A model generated the notes under the pieces. It ran no database searches. It was not told the DNA's origin and was given only the letters and a program-made list of their open reading frames with translations. From Sphingobacteriaceae bacterium (lineage in GTDB: Bacteria; Bacteroidota; Bacteroidia; B-17B0; Aurantibacillaceae), in assembly GCA_947480015.1 (NCBI GenBank), contig CANKBS010000032.1, positions 1 to 36,529 on the forward strand: DNA of 36,529 nt, written 5' to 3'. Positions 1 to 10,328 of this stretch are shown piece after piece. Both the position numbers and the translations under genes were made by a program. Each line of letters starts with the position of its first letter. Position 1 is the first letter of the stretch.

Positions 1-16
1 CCACATCAAGCAGAAT

Positions 17-46
17 AAACCTTTCAATTTCGTGAAAGGTTTTTTT
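17..46 (+). terminator. Rho-independent terminator of a gene left of the window
   Basis: A perfect 10-bp stem (17-26 AAACCTTTCA paired with 33-42 TGAAAGGTTT, 6-base loop) runs into a T-tract on the + strand. It probably ends a + strand gene that lies before base 1. From here to base 325 I see no gene. The stretch is AT-rich and presumably holds the promoter of the lipoprotein gene, but no convincing -7/-33 pair stands out. Confidence 0.75.
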
Positions 47-325
47 GTTTTATTCAGGCTTGAAAGATCTGACGATAGGAAATCCCATTCACTCAGGGAG
101 TAAACACTTCTTTGCTTTTTTTGTGAGAATGCTTCCCCACATCTTCCCCACAAAAACATTAGATTTGAATTAGTATAATAAACCTCTTTTAAAGCCCTTC
201 ATTTTTTATTTCAAACACGTTTAAATTTATGAATGTGAATGCACTGATAAACATTGAACAACTCAACTGTTAAAACAACCTGTCATGTAACCTATTTAAT
301 AAACCTCATTATAACCCAGTATAAG

Positions 326-1969
326 ATGAAAAAAATGAGACTACAAACACGATGTATTTTAGCGGGCTGCTTCTTAAGCCTTTTTCTTTTTTCGTGCAAG
401 GATTCAACGCCTACAGAAAAACTAAACCTTTCTGTCAAAGATTCTAGCAATAAATCTTTAAAGGACGCTGGAACACTTGCTAATATAGTTAAACCTATTG
501 AATCGTCATGCCCGGATTCTTGCTCAACTACTTTTGAACAAAGGTTCAGGTCGGTTTCTGAAGTCAATAAACGTTTAAATAAAAAGCCTTCCTGTTTTGT
601 CATTAAAACAAATAGAGATACGGTAATAAAATGCAAACAAGGGACATTACTTTCCATACCTGCTAATGCATTTGTAAATGCTTCCGACCAGAATCGTATC
701 GTAGGCGAAGTGAAAATTATGGTGAAGGAATTTTATAAAATATCCGACATGATGATTCAGGGCTTAACAACCACCAGTAATAATCGTTTATTAGAAACCG
801 GTGGGATGATAAACATTAAAGTTACCAGTAAAGAAAATAATGACTCGTGCATTTTAAAAACCGGAAAGACCATTACCATTGCTCTGGCTAATTCAGACAC
901 CACTTCATTTGACAGGATGCAATTATTTAATGGCGTTCATGATAGCACGCACCTTAACTGGGCGCCACGAGGCGGTATTGCCGGATTTGCACAAAGCTGG
1001 CGATTCGGGAGAACAAATTCTGTAGCCAATATAGCGCCATTAAATGTTGGCTTGGTTTTCCAAGACGAGAAAATGAAAGTAAAACCAGCCGTTATAAATA
1101 CAAATGCCGAAAATTTTCAGACCGAAATTAAATTACCACTAAGGGATTTGTTGCAAGACATTGGCATGATGACAAAAAAGGCAAATGCTTATATTGATAC
1201 TATAGGCAACCTTCAATGCTATAAAATTGGCAGTACCCTCCAACAAATAACATTTCATCAAATCTATGGCCCAACCAGCATCCAAGACGTAAAGGTTAAT
1301 TTAGCCGTTGATGTTAACCTGAACTATACATCAACTTTAAACCATGAGTATTATCAGAAATTATTTAAAATGCGTAAAGCCAATCCTGATAGTTTGGTAA
1401 CAGTAACGGTTACTTTAAATCCAACTGCAAAACTAACAGGATATGAAAAAATTAAAACACATTATAAGGATGTGTTAACATTAAAACAGTTTAAGAGAAA
1501 TCAAAGAATTCGCGAATTATTAGTTCAGGCATATGAAAACAAACTAAAAAAATTACGCTTAAAGGATGAAGAAAATTTAATAAACGCTGAAACAAAGGCC
1601 GGCACGAATTTGCAAAGCGCACAAAATTATTTATTATTAAGCACCCCAAATATAGGCTGGATAAACTGCGACCGCTTTTATGATGCTCCGGCGAAGGTTG
1701 ATTATCTGGTAAAATTAAATGAACCGGCAAGTCTGTTGATTGTTTTTAACTCCATTAAAGCAATCATGTCCTCCGACAGAAATGGCCTTTTTCAGGGTGT
1801 ACCCCTCAATGAAAAAATAACCATTGTTGGTTTAAAAACAGTAAATGGCCAACTCATGATGGCTTATCATCAAACCACGGTAACTGATCAACCATTTGAG
1901 AAATTAAGTTTTGTGCCTGTTACCATAAAAGAATATAAGAGCAGGCTGGAAAACTTAAATAGGTTGTAA
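326..1969 (+). CDS. Predicted outer-membrane lipoprotein, function unknown
   Basis: The start at 326 is chosen because it puts a lipoprotein signal at the N-terminus: basic residues (MKKMR), a hydrophobic stretch, and the lipobox LFSC with the lipidated Cys at about residue 24. A longer frame opens at 254 but would bury the signal. The mature protein has a Ser/Lys-rich linker and then a beta-rich domain (about residues 90-210) of the pattern 'TVIKCKQGTLLSIPANAF ... GEVKIMVKEFY ... LLETGGMINI', a layout I have seen in unnamed Bacteroidota surface proteins. A Lys-rich helical stretch lies near residues 390-430. No catalytic motif is visible. It stands alone and may be cell-surface structural or binding. 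Family name not recognised. Confidence 0.75.
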   Translation: MKKMRLQTRCILAGCFLSLFLFSCKDSTPTEKLNLSVKDSSNKSLKDAGTLANIVKPIESSCPDSCSTTFEQRFRSVSEVNKRLNKKPSCFVIKTNRDTVIKCKQGTLLSIPANAFVNASDQNRIVGEVKIMVKEFYKISDMMIQGLTTTSNNRLLETGGMINIKVTSKENNDSCILKTGKTITIALANSDTTSFDRMQLFNGVHDSTHLNWAPRGGIAGFAQSWRFGRTNSVANIAPLNVGLVFQDEKMKVKPAVINTNAENFQTEIKLPLRDLLQDIGMMTKKANAYIDTIGNLQCYKIGSTLQQITFHQIYGPTSIQDVKVNLAVDVNLNYTSTLNHEYYQKLFKMRKANPDSLVTVTVTLNPTAKLTGYEKIKTHYKDVLTLKQFKRNQRIRELLVQAYENKLKKLRLKDEENLINAETKAGTNLQSAQNYLLLSTPNIGWINCDRFYDAPAKVDYLVKLNEPASLLIVFNSIKAIMSSDRNGLFQGVPLNEKITIVGLKTVNGQLMMAYHQTTVTDQPFEKLSFVPVTIKEYKSRLENLNRL

Positions 1970-2128
1970 AAAGCTTAACGCTTTTGGTAAACAAAACGTT
2001 TTGTTTTATTGGGTCAATTAGTTAGCACCTTGTATTAGTCTACTTTATTTCTTATTTTTGATTAGACCCAAAACCCAATGCAGTTTCTTAGGTTTTGTAA
2101 AACAGTCTGAAGTTTTTAATGAATCAAG

Positions 2129-4918
2129 ATGCAAAAACCAAAGTCAAAAAATAGTGTCCGACTTTTTATTCTGGTTTTTTGCATACTACAGCAATACGCC
2201 AAAGCACAACCGGGTTGGCTGCAAAATAATGGTTTCGAATTAAGTTCTGCAGGCATTTACACCACTTCAAATGCCGTTAGTGGCTGGACCGTTATGAGTC
2301 AATTTAATATGACCTGCACGCCTAGCAGTACTTGGGCCCCCGGCAGTCCTGAATTTTCAGTCATTACAACGCCGGTGTTAAATGACGCTGTAGTTGGCAC
2401 CTTAACCAACTCACCTTTAGGGGGTACTAAAATTGTGAGGCTTAATAACACGACGCCTAATGTTCTAACCACAAAAATCTCACAAAGGGTAAATGTTACT
2501 TCAGCCAATAATTGTTTATTTTTTGCCTTTGCAGGTTCCTGGTCGGATGGAAATTTACATCCCTGTTGCGAAAAAGCCAAGCCTTTTGTTCAGGTAAAAG
2601 ATTGCGCTGGAAATGTTTTGATATCACAACCTATCAATTTACTTTTGCCCTGCCCCGGTGGTAATCCTCCTGTTTATAACACTTATAATTTTAATCCAAT
2701 TGGTGACATTTATTGGTGCAATTGGCAAGTGAACTGGATCAATCTCTACCCATATATAGGTAGTTGTGTTACAGTTGAGTTCCTCACTTGTGACTGCATA
2801 GGGCAGGGCCATTTTGGAAGCATGTACCTGGATGTAATGGAGTACGACCCTTTATTTAATTATAATGCCGTTCTATGTCCGCCATACATCAATGCTAACT
2901 TTAGCGCAAGTTCCTTAGGAACCCAGCAAACGGTGCCTTATTGTGCCGGCAACACTTCGGTGGGTATAAACGCCGGGGCTTTGTTAAACAACAACCAAAC
3001 TTTTTACTGGACCGCACCAATAGGCTATACCTTATCAAGCGCTCAAACAACGGCCATGCCATTAGTCATAAATAATCCTGTAAGTGGTTCTGTCTTTACG
3101 CTTACGGTTTTAGGTGGCTTGGTAAATAATAGTCAGTTAACCTACACCATCACTTCCTCCAACCTTAACGCACTTGCCATCGCATCAAGTTCTGCCTGCT
3201 CAGTAAATGCACTAGGCTCAGCTAGCATTGTTCCAAACATAGCGGGTTTAAATTATTCTTATGTATGGACCAACACCGCCAATGTTATTGTCGGGACGCA
3301 ATCCCTTGTTTCGAATCTTAGTCCGGGTATTTACAACGTCACCTTTAGTGCTAACGGATACACTAATTGCGGCATTGGCACTGCTTCAGTGCAGGTTGGC
3401 ATAAAACCTCCTTCTGAATCTTCGGTAAGTGCTGCCTTTTGCAAAAATCAATCGGCTTTTCTTTCTGCACCCAGCGGCTCATCTTTTCAATGGTATAATG
3501 CAAACTCATTAATTTCTTCAGGCAGTGGTGGAACGGCTAATACGTATACAGTGCCTAATGCCCAGCATAATGCCATCTATCATTTAGGCTTTACCTTAGC
3601 TAATGGTTGCCGCGACTCCATCAAGTATATTCTCACCTCTAGTCCACCTGGAGGAATAAGTTTCCTTAAATTAAACTTTCTTTGTCAGGATAGCGCGAAC
3701 GGAAAACTTCAGTTATATTATGGCCCTTCGCCCAACTATTTATATACAAACAATCTGAGTAACACATTGAGTCTTCAGGTTAATTCAACCAATACGGCTT
3801 CGCCATATTCCTTTTCTTCTACAAATTATAACTTTTACAATTCTATTCTTTCAGGTCTTCCAGCCAGTACTTTTAGTGTGCATATTTTTGATGGTTTTTG
3901 TTATTACGACACTTTGTATACAAACCACAGTTACGAAATGAGTTTTTCACTTACGCCTTCTAGTAGCACTTTGTGTTCCAACTCTGCCATTCAATTCTCA
4001 GCAGCCATATCTACTTCCTCTAACGTTAGTACAACTTGTATGTGGACACCTAATACTAATTTCCTTCCGAGTTCTAATACCACTTCCCTTCTCTATACGC
4101 CCAGTATTAGCATAGGTTCAAGCCTTTCAATCATTTATACAGTTCAGGTTAATCTTAATTTTCATAATTGCCCCGAAACAAAAACCATAGAAGTACTTGT
4201 TGTTAATCCTATCACTCCCTCTGTTTCCTTAATTCCCGAACTTTGCATTGGCGGACCCATTTATAGTTTAACAGCTAATCCTGCAGGTGGTATATTTAAT
4301 CCAGGAAATTCCTATGCCATTTCGCCTTTATCCCCAACCGGCATTTTAACGCCGAGCAATGCCATTTTCGGTTATAATACCTACACTTATAGTTACCAAG
4401 TGGCAAGCTGCATCAGCAGTGTTGTTTCGAGTTATACGGTAACTGGTCCTGAAATTCAGACGGTAGACATTGAACCCATTTGCGCTGGAGAATCGATTAT
4501 TTTAATGGCATATGGTGCTAGTAATTATTCCTGGAGTAGCGGTGCTATAACAAGCACACTGCTCGTTGCACCAATCACCAATACCTATTATGTGGTGACT
4601 ACAGTTGATTCGCTGGCTTGTAAAAATTCAAAAAAATTAGAAGTTACCGTTAATGCCTGTGTGTCACTAGCTGATTATAGCGATAACAACGAATGGCAGG
4701 TAAACATTTATCCGAGTTATTTTAAAACTTCCTTTTTTATCGCAAGCAATTGTGATTTGGAATTTACATTAACAGATAACCTTGGCCGAATTGTTTTAAA
4801 TAGCAAATCCTTATCTGGGATTACTGAATTCAATCTTAATCAATACCCTTCAGGTATTTATTTTGTGAAATTAAATTCGGCTAAAAAAACCAAGAGGTTT
4901 AAAATTGTAAAAGAGTAA
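2129..4918 (+). CDS. Large secreted protein with T9SS type A sorting domain
   Basis: 929 aa with a Sec signal peptide (basic start, hydrophobic core, cleavage near YAKA-Q at about residue 26). Residues about 30-250 form a Cys-containing beta-rich module that starts 'NGFELSS' and resembles a galactose-binding or jelly-roll fold. The middle (about 260-840) is a series of Ser/Thr/Asn-rich Ig-like segments with repeated 'C..N....L.A' patterns. The last 75 or so residues fit a T9SS type A C-terminal sorting domain: 'YPSYFKTSFF', 'LTDNLGRIV', 'YPSGIYFVKL' and a basic end. By family knowledge such proteins cross the outer membrane through the type IX system and are attached to the surface or released. 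It converges on the next gene with a 34-bp gap. Its ligand is unknown. Confidence 0.85.
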   Translation: MQKPKSKNSVRLFILVFCILQQYAKAQPGWLQNNGFELSSAGIYTTSNAVSGWTVMSQFNMTCTPSSTWAPGSPEFSVITTPVLNDAVVGTLTNSPLGGTKIVRLNNTTPNVLTTKISQRVNVTSANNCLFFAFAGSWSDGNLHPCCEKAKPFVQVKDCAGNVLISQPINLLLPCPGGNPPVYNTYNFNPIGDIYWCNWQVNWINLYPYIGSCVTVEFLTCDCIGQGHFGSMYLDVMEYDPLFNYNAVLCPPYINANFSASSLGTQQTVPYCAGNTSVGINAGALLNNNQTFYWTAPIGYTLSSAQTTAMPLVINNPVSGSVFTLTVLGGLVNNSQLTYTITSSNLNALAIASSSACSVNALGSASIVPNIAGLNYSYVWTNTANVIVGTQSLVSNLSPGIYNVTFSANGYTNCGIGTASVQVGIKPPSESSVSAAFCKNQSAFLSAPSGSSFQWYNANSLISSGSGGTANTYTVPNAQHNAIYHLGFTLANGCRDSIKYILTSSPPGGISFLKLNFLCQDSANGKLQLYYGPSPNYLYTNNLSNTLSLQVNSTNTASPYSFSSTNYNFYNSILSGLPASTFSVHIFDGFCYYDTLYTNHSYEMSFSLTPSSSTLCSNSAIQFSAAISTSSNVSTTCMWTPNTNFLPSSNTTSLLYTPSISIGSSLSIIYTVQVNLNFHNCPETKTIEVLVVNPITPSVSLIPELCIGGPIYSLTANPAGGIFNPGNSYAISPLSPTGILTPSNAIFGYNTYTYSYQVASCISSVVSSYTVTGPEIQTVDIEPICAGESIILMAYGASNYSWSSGAITSTLLVAPITNTYYVVTTVDSLACKNSKKLEVTVNACVSLADYSDNNEWQVNIYPSYFKTSFFIASNCDLEFTLTDNLGRIVLNSKSLSGITEFNLNQYPSGIYFVKLNSAKKTKRFKIVKE

Positions 4919-4952
4919 TGGGAAAGCATCCTGACTTATTTTATAAAAGCGT

Positions 4953-6416
4953 CTACTCCTTTATCACCTTTTGCTGATGCATAAATAAACCATCTTGGTA
5001 AAAGCGAACAAAATAAATTCCGGTCTCTAATTCGCTAAAATCAAGCATAAAATCGCACCCCTCCGCCCTAATGGTTTTAATTAATTGCGCTCTGTAATTA
5101 TACACATCCAGTGAAACATTTTTTAACCCTGCAGCACTCCTAACCTGTAAAATATCCTTCACCGGGTTTGGATACAGATGAAAGCCCAATTGGGATTGAG
5201 CACTAAGGCTTAGTCCCGTGCAATGTGATACCATTTGCGTGTAAGTAATTTTATTCACGCAGGTATTTCCATCCATGCCCGTTAAGGTATACGTGGTATT
5301 TATCGTTGGCGATACAACCACACTTGGCACCACCGAAAAAGTGTTTGCATTGGGCATCCATGAATAACTCGTAGCTCCAGATGCAGCTAAGGTAGAAGAT
5401 TCGCCAATACAAATTAAACTGTTACTCGTGTTTATACTTAAATTCGGCAAGGCATTAACCGTAATGCTTAGTGAGGCGCGAGGCACAACCGTGCACGAAT
5501 TAACTTCTACATAATAAGGATAAATACTGTTTCCATTTGTTGCTGCCAAGTTAGGCGTACTATAAAGCGTTCCGGTATTTATTGAACTTGTACTCGAAAC
5601 AGAATTATACCAACTAAGCACATTACTTCCCGCACCAACCGCTGTTAAACTAACAGAAGTACCGGCGCAAATGTTTAAACCCGGACTTGCATTGAGCGTA
5701 AGCGCTTGATTACAGTCAGGCTCCTTATAAATTTCTACGACCTCGGCAGAACTTAACACACGATTATAAAACCTCACATCATCAAGCTCACCTTCAAAAA
5801 AGAACGTGGAAGCCAAAGTTGTTCTTGCACCAATAAACGCACGGTATGGTGTTACTGTGCCATAGTTCGCTTGACTATTTGTATTGCTAGGCGTTGCCGA
5901 CGAAACAAGCATGCCGTTAATGTACATCATGATATCGGATGCGTCGCGCGTTACCACCACGTGTAACCAAGCATTGTTTGGAATGGTGCCCGATTGCGAA
6001 TACGATAAACTCGGACTAGTACCCACATTAAATGAACTGGCAAATAAATACCCCGCCGTTTGATAGCTAAGACTTTGCACCAAGCCCCCGTTTTCGCCGA
6101 TACAAATAATACGTCCGTTATTGCTTGAAATAAACGCTCTGATCCAAACGCTGTAGGAATAATTATTTAAACCTACATAACTGGTTGTTGGCAAAGAAAT
6201 ATAATCGGAAACGCCGTTAAAATGATAGGCGTTGTTAGCATTACCAAAACGATCGGTAGTTAAAACAGCACCATTTACGCTGCCATTTTGAGCATTGCCA
6301 CTAACATCGTTGGCATTACCAATAAATGGGTAATACCCTAATAGACCCGCTGAGGGTACCTGCGCCTGTGTAAAAAAAATAGCGACAACAAAAAGAAAAG
6401 ATAAGTTTAATTTCAT
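4953..6416 (-). CDS. LamG-domain secreted protein with T9SS sorting domain
   Basis: 487 aa. The N-terminus MKLNLSFLFVVAIFFTQAQ is a Sec signal peptide. Residues about 25-230 are a LamG/concanavalin A-like domain, shown by 'YYPFIGNANDVSGN', 'AYHFNGVSDYI' and 'GELDDVRFYNRVLSSAEV'. Two Ig-like or PKD-like segments follow (about 235-400, with 'C.G.S..L.A.G'). The C-terminal 75 residues match a T9SS type A sorting domain ('LYPNPVKDILQV', 'VYNYRAQLIKT', 'LETGIYFVRF'). The family usually binds or processes carbohydrate, but no catalytic domain is present, so it is most likely an adhesin or binding protein. It shares cargo type with the convergent neighbour but not an operon. Confidence 0.9.
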   Translation of the reverse strand: MKLNLSFLFVVAIFFTQAQVPSAGLLGYYPFIGNANDVSGNAQNGSVNGAVLTTDRFGNANNAYHFNGVSDYISLPTTSYVGLNNYSYSVWIRAFISSNNGRIICIGENGGLVQSLSYQTAGYLFASSFNVGTSPSLSYSQSGTIPNNAWLHVVVTRDASDIMMYINGMLVSSATPSNTNSQANYGTVTPYRAFIGARTTLASTFFFEGELDDVRFYNRVLSSAEVVEIYKEPDCNQALTLNASPGLNICAGTSVSLTAVGAGSNVLSWYNSVSSTSSINTGTLYSTPNLAATNGNSIYPYYVEVNSCTVVPRASLSITVNALPNLSINTSNSLICIGESSTLAASGATSYSWMPNANTFSVVPSVVVSPTINTTYTLTGMDGNTCVNKITYTQMVSHCTGLSLSAQSQLGFHLYPNPVKDILQVRSAAGLKNVSLDVYNYRAQLIKTIRAEGCDFMLDFSELETGIYFVRFYQDGLFMHQQKVIKE

Positions 6417-6566
6417 GTAGGTTTATGATAAATGGATTTTGACCCTAACCGTTTTAATTACAAATTCAGCTACAAAGTAAATGTAAAAATTAATAGGTTT
6501 TAAACTTTGGAAGTGTAATTGTCACTTTTATTCCTGAACAGCCGCATACCCCATTTTAAAACCCCT

Positions 6567-6683
6567 TTATTCCTCGTAATAAAACCCTTCTTCCAACAAA
6601 ATTTGGCGAATGCCTAATTCCTGACAAAAATCAGCTTTCCTTTTGTTTTCTGTAGGCGTAACTATCTCACCATGTCCAAACAT
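6567..6683 (-). CDS. Possible 38-codon ORF or gene remnant
   Basis: A short minus-strand frame begins MFGHGEIVTPTENKRKAD and ends GFYYEE-stop. The same frame stays open without a start codon for about 120 bases upstream (to roughly 6807). It has a coding-like composition and no membrane segment. It could be a small protein or the degraded 3' end of an older gene. Low confidence. It occupies an otherwise empty gap of about 430 bp that also holds the promoter element at 6747. Confidence 0.2.
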   Translation of the reverse strand: MFGHGEIVTPTENKRKADFCQELGIRQILLEEGFYYEE

Positions 6684-6746
6684 TGATTTTATAGTCCATT
6701 TTCGGAGAAATACATTTAAAAATGGATTCTTTACAGAATTTGGAAT

Positions 6747-6812
6747 AATCTTACATCTGTAATAAATTCCCGTAAATGTAAAGTTACCAAAACTTTTCTG
6801 TGGTTACCTTCA
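6747..6812 (+). promoter_or_regulatory. Copy 1 of the shared upstream element plus -7 box
   Basis: AATCTTACATCTG lies at 6747-6759. Exactly 58 bases after its first base begins the octamer TACCTTCA (6805-6812), which differs at one base from the TACCTTTA found in copies 2 and 5. A half-repeat TTTAC (6730-6734) sits 20 bases upstream of CTTAC, as in copies 3 and 5. No TTG is seen 19 bases before the -7 box. The ATG of the next gene follows 33 bases after the octamer. Same-strand, fixed-distance conservation suggests an activator-dependent promoter. Confidence 0.6.
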
Positions 6813-6845
6813 TGGGTATAAGTCATTAGACTTAAGGGCTGTGGC

Positions 6846-7187
6846 ATGAATCGTAATAACAAAGGAATAAAGGTGGCTTTTACCCCTATTATTTTTGGAA
6901 TAATAGGGGTTTTAGCAGGTGGCTTTGTGGTGAAACCCGAAGCGCTTGCCTCATATTTGGAATCTTTCAAAAACATAAAAGGGATTGCTTTTGCGCTCTG
7001 TACTGGTATTTTTTGGGGCCCCCTCGTTCATTTTAATGTGAAAAAAAACAAAGCCTTTCTGAACGTACGTGAGTTTAATGCAAACAAAATGCGTTTGTTA
7101 CCATACCCTATGTTTGAGGTGCTTGCTCCAATAAATCACGATTCGCTGCATAAACACATACCTAAATGGATGCTAAATACATCATAA
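6846..7187 (+). CDS. Small two-span membrane protein, unknown function
   Basis: 113 aa with hydrophobic segments at about residues 11-29 and 44-63, then a basic, soluble C-terminal half ('NVKKNKAFLNVREFNANKMRL'). No family recognised. Support for a real gene comes from its position just after the conserved upstream element and -7 box, with a plausible leader. It ends 96 bp before the histidine kinase on the same strand with no clear terminator between them, so the two may be co-transcribed. That would place the kinase inside the putative regulon. This is inference. Confidence 0.6.
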   Translation: MNRNNKGIKVAFTPIIFGIIGVLAGGFVVKPEALASYLESFKNIKGIAFALCTGIFWGPLVHFNVKKNKAFLNVREFNANKMRLLPYPMFEVLAPINHDSLHKHIPKWMLNTS

Positions 7188-7283
7188 TCAGAAAAAGAAT
7201 TTTTTTCGTGCAGAATAACTTGGCTGTAGGTTTTATCAACTAGCCAATGCAGGTAAAATTGCTTGTGCTCCTATTAAAAACAA

Positions 7284-10200
7284 ATGCTTCTAGCAAACAT
7301 TTTTTTATTTAACCAATTAAAAGAAGTGCCTTACGCGAAATTGAATATTCTAATTGTTGGAGATAATCCGGGTGACTTTATTCGCATTGAAGAGTATATT
7401 CGCTCAAAGGCTGCGCATGTTGCCATTCACAGCGCCTTAAACTTTATCGAAGCTAAAAAACGTTTAACTCAAAAACACAAGTTGGATGTTATTTTACTCG
7501 ACCTGAGTTTACCCGATGCGGGGGGTGAAAGTTTGATTATAGCCATGATAGGTCTTGCTGCAGAAACTCCCATTATTATTTTAACCGAAAATACCGATGA
7601 AGCTTTTAGCATAAAAATGCTTTCGCTTGGCATTGCCGACTGCTTGCTCAAAGCTGAATTAAATCCTTTGCATTTACACAAAAGGATTTATTACAGTATC
7701 GAAAGAAAACGTTACCAAGCCGAACTAAAAGAATCAGCCCGTTTTTACCACAGCACCTTTAGCGCAAGTCCCATTCCCATGTTTTTAGTTGAGCCTGCAA
7801 CCTTTCAAATAATTGAGGTGAACCAAGCTGTTATTACTAATTATGGGTATACCCGTGCGGAAATTGAAGCGCGATCAATTCTTGAAATCTACCCAAAAGC
7901 AGATAAAAAAGAAGCCCGAAAAATAATTAAAAGTTTAGCAAAACATAAAGAAATTTATACGGGTTATACACGACACAGCAAAAAAAACGGAGAAATCATG
8001 GATGTTGAGCTTCGCAGCAGTGCTATAAGTCTAAAAGGCAAAGAAATTCGAGTAGTCATTGCCCTCGACATTAGCAAACAATTAAAAGCCGAAGAAGATT
8101 TAAAATTGAGAAAGCGTCGTTTTGAAGGCCTCATTCAAGATAGCGCCGATTTGATTGCTGTAGTTGACATGAATGGCAATTACACATACGTTAATCCCTC
8201 TCCCGATAATCCTTTTCGTATTGACCCTGCCAACCTATTTGGTCTAAATATCTTTGATTTTATACATGAGTTTGATAAAGCAAGATTACGCACACAATTT
8301 ACTTTACTATCGTCACAAAGAAAAGTAAGAACTGCCCCATTCCGTTTTTTGGTAGATGGTTCATATATTTGGATAGAAGCCACCGCCAGTAATTTACTTG
8401 ATGACCCATCCATAAACGGCATTGTAATCAATTCACGCGACGTATCAGAACGTTATGCTTTTGAAGAAAAACTTAGCCAACAAGCAGCTTTATTCAGATC
8501 CATCATAGAAAAAGATACAGAAATGAAAATGCTCCTTAAACCCGACGGCACCATTCTATTCGGCACGCCTTCTTTTAAACAATATATGGGTTACGAACCC
8601 GAAGATTATCTTGGCAAAAATGAAACTGATTTTGTTCATCCGGATGACGTAGGCTATTTATTTGAAAAAATAAATGAAAGCAGTAAAAACCCTCAGTCTA
8701 TAAAGAGTTTTGAAGTGCGTGTAAAAAACAAGGCGGGTGAATACCGCTGTTGCGAAAAAACAATTACCAATCTCTTGGATGATCAAAATGTGAATGCCTT
8801 GGTTTGTTCGTTTAGAGATATAACCCATCAAAAACAATACGAACTGAAAATAAAAGAAGCCAACGAACGCTATAACCTCGTATCACTTGCCAACAATAAT
8901 GCCATTTGGGATTACGACTTTAAAACCCATCGCACCTATATTTCCGGAACGGGTTATTACGAATTATTTGGGCACAAGGTGATAGATGCATTCACGGATA
9001 GAAAAACCTGGCTAAGTTTAATTCATCCCGATGAACGTGATCATGTTCTCTTTAATTTAAGACAATTTGTACGTACATCCAACAATTCGCAATATGTGCA
9101 AGAGTACCGATTATTAAGGGCCAATGGGTCTTATACGCATGTGAGAGATAAATTATTTATTGTGCGTAAAAACGCACAACCCATCAGGTTAATTGGAGCC
9201 CTGTCAGATATAACCCAAGAAATAAAAGAAGTGCAAAAGTTAAAATTACTTGAATCAGTGATTACCAATGCAACTGATGCTGTGATGATTACCGATGTGC
9301 CTGTTGATGCTAAAAGTGCCCCAAAAATAATTTACGTGAACGAAGCTTTTTCGCGCATGAGTGGTTTTAAAAAAGATGAAATTTTAGGTAACACGCTCGG
9401 CATGTTTAATGGTCAAGATAGCAGCGAAACCTCACTGTTAGTGATCGAACATGCTTTTAATAAAAGGGAGGGCTGCGACGTTGAAATAATCAACTATAAA
9501 AAAACCGGTGAACAATACTGGACCAACATTGCGATTGCACCGGTTACGGATTACAAAGGCACGGTCATCAACTTTATTGTTATCGAGCGCGATATTAGCA
9601 ACCGTAAGTTACGGGACCAAGAACGCGAGAATCTTATCACTGAATTAATTCAAAACAATAAAGATTTGCGTCAATTCTCATACGTTACCTCACACAACCT
9701 GCGTGCCCCAATTGCCAACTTGCTTGGCTTATCGAGCCTTATTGATTATTACAAAATAAATGATCCCACACTTAAACAAATTCTCGAAGGCATAAAAATA
9801 TCCACCTTACGTTTTGATGAAACCATTCGTGATTTAATCAGTGTATTAGAAGTAAAAGATCATAGATTTATCAAAAAAGAGAATTTGGAAATTGCAGACG
9901 TGTGTAATAACGCACTTGCAAATTTGAAGAAGGAAATTAATGAAAGCAAAGCCCTGATTAGTATTGATTTTAGCGCAGCAACCTACGTTAATTTCAACAA
10001 ATCCTATCTGGTAAGTATATTTTTTAACTTGATCTCCAATGCCATAAAATACCGTTCCCCTGATCGCCCTCCTATACTAAGTATTAGCAGCCATGATAGC
10101 GAAAACAGTGTGATTCTTATATTTAAAGATAATGGCTTAGGAATTGATTTGGATTTACATAAAGATAAATTATTTAATCTGTATCAGCGCTTTCACGATA

Positions 10201-10328
10201 ACACCGATGGAAAAGGATTAGGCTTATTTTTGGTTAAATCGCAAATTGAATCTTTAGGTGGCACTATCGACATTGTGAGTGTCGTTGGTGAAGGCACCCA
10301 ATTTACGTTAAGTTTTGGAAAGAAATGA
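7284..10328 (+). CDS. Hybrid multi-PAS sensor histidine kinase with N-terminal receiver
   Basis: 1014 aa, with no membrane span or signal peptide, so probably cytoplasmic. Domains in order: receiver (about 19-145, phospho-acceptor D73 in 'VILLDLSLPD', conserved Lys K123), then about five PAS/PAC modules (near 155-265, 280-390, 405-515, 525-645, 655-775), a HisKA-type dimerisation domain with phospho-His H804 in 'VTSHNLRAPI', and an HATPase_c domain with N box 'NLISNAIKY' (about 915), G1 'DNGLGID' and G2 'GKGLGLFLV'. All kinase motifs look intact. The receiver acidic pocket reads 'IVGDNPGD' where 'VDDNPGD'-like pairs are normal, so one acidic residue is Gly. The output regulator is not fused. 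The nearest candidate is the single receiver protein at 12215. The signal is unknown. Confidence 0.93.
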   Translation: MLLANIFLFNQLKEVPYAKLNILIVGDNPGDFIRIEEYIRSKAAHVAIHSALNFIEAKKRLTQKHKLDVILLDLSLPDAGGESLIIAMIGLAAETPIIILTENTDEAFSIKMLSLGIADCLLKAELNPLHLHKRIYYSIERKRYQAELKESARFYHSTFSASPIPMFLVEPATFQIIEVNQAVITNYGYTRAEIEARSILEIYPKADKKEARKIIKSLAKHKEIYTGYTRHSKKNGEIMDVELRSSAISLKGKEIRVVIALDISKQLKAEEDLKLRKRRFEGLIQDSADLIAVVDMNGNYTYVNPSPDNPFRIDPANLFGLNIFDFIHEFDKARLRTQFTLLSSQRKVRTAPFRFLVDGSYIWIEATASNLLDDPSINGIVINSRDVSERYAFEEKLSQQAALFRSIIEKDTEMKMLLKPDGTILFGTPSFKQYMGYEPEDYLGKNETDFVHPDDVGYLFEKINESSKNPQSIKSFEVRVKNKAGEYRCCEKTITNLLDDQNVNALVCSFRDITHQKQYELKIKEANERYNLVSLANNNAIWDYDFKTHRTYISGTGYYELFGHKVIDAFTDRKTWLSLIHPDERDHVLFNLRQFVRTSNNSQYVQEYRLLRANGSYTHVRDKLFIVRKNAQPIRLIGALSDITQEIKEVQKLKLLESVITNATDAVMITDVPVDAKSAPKIIYVNEAFSRMSGFKKDEILGNTLGMFNGQDSSETSLLVIEHAFNKREGCDVEIINYKKTGEQYWTNIAIAPVTDYKGTVINFIVIERDISNRKLRDQERENLITELIQNNKDLRQFSYVTSHNLRAPIANLLGLSSLIDYYKINDPTLKQILEGIKISTLRFDETIRDLISVLEVKDHRFIKKENLEIADVCNNALANLKKEINESKALISIDFSAATYVNFNKSYLVSIFFNLISNAIKYRSPDRPPILSISSHDSENSVILIFKDNGLGIDLDLHKDKLFNLYQRFHDNTDGKGLGLFLVKSQIESLGGTIDIVSVVGEGTQFTLSFGKK

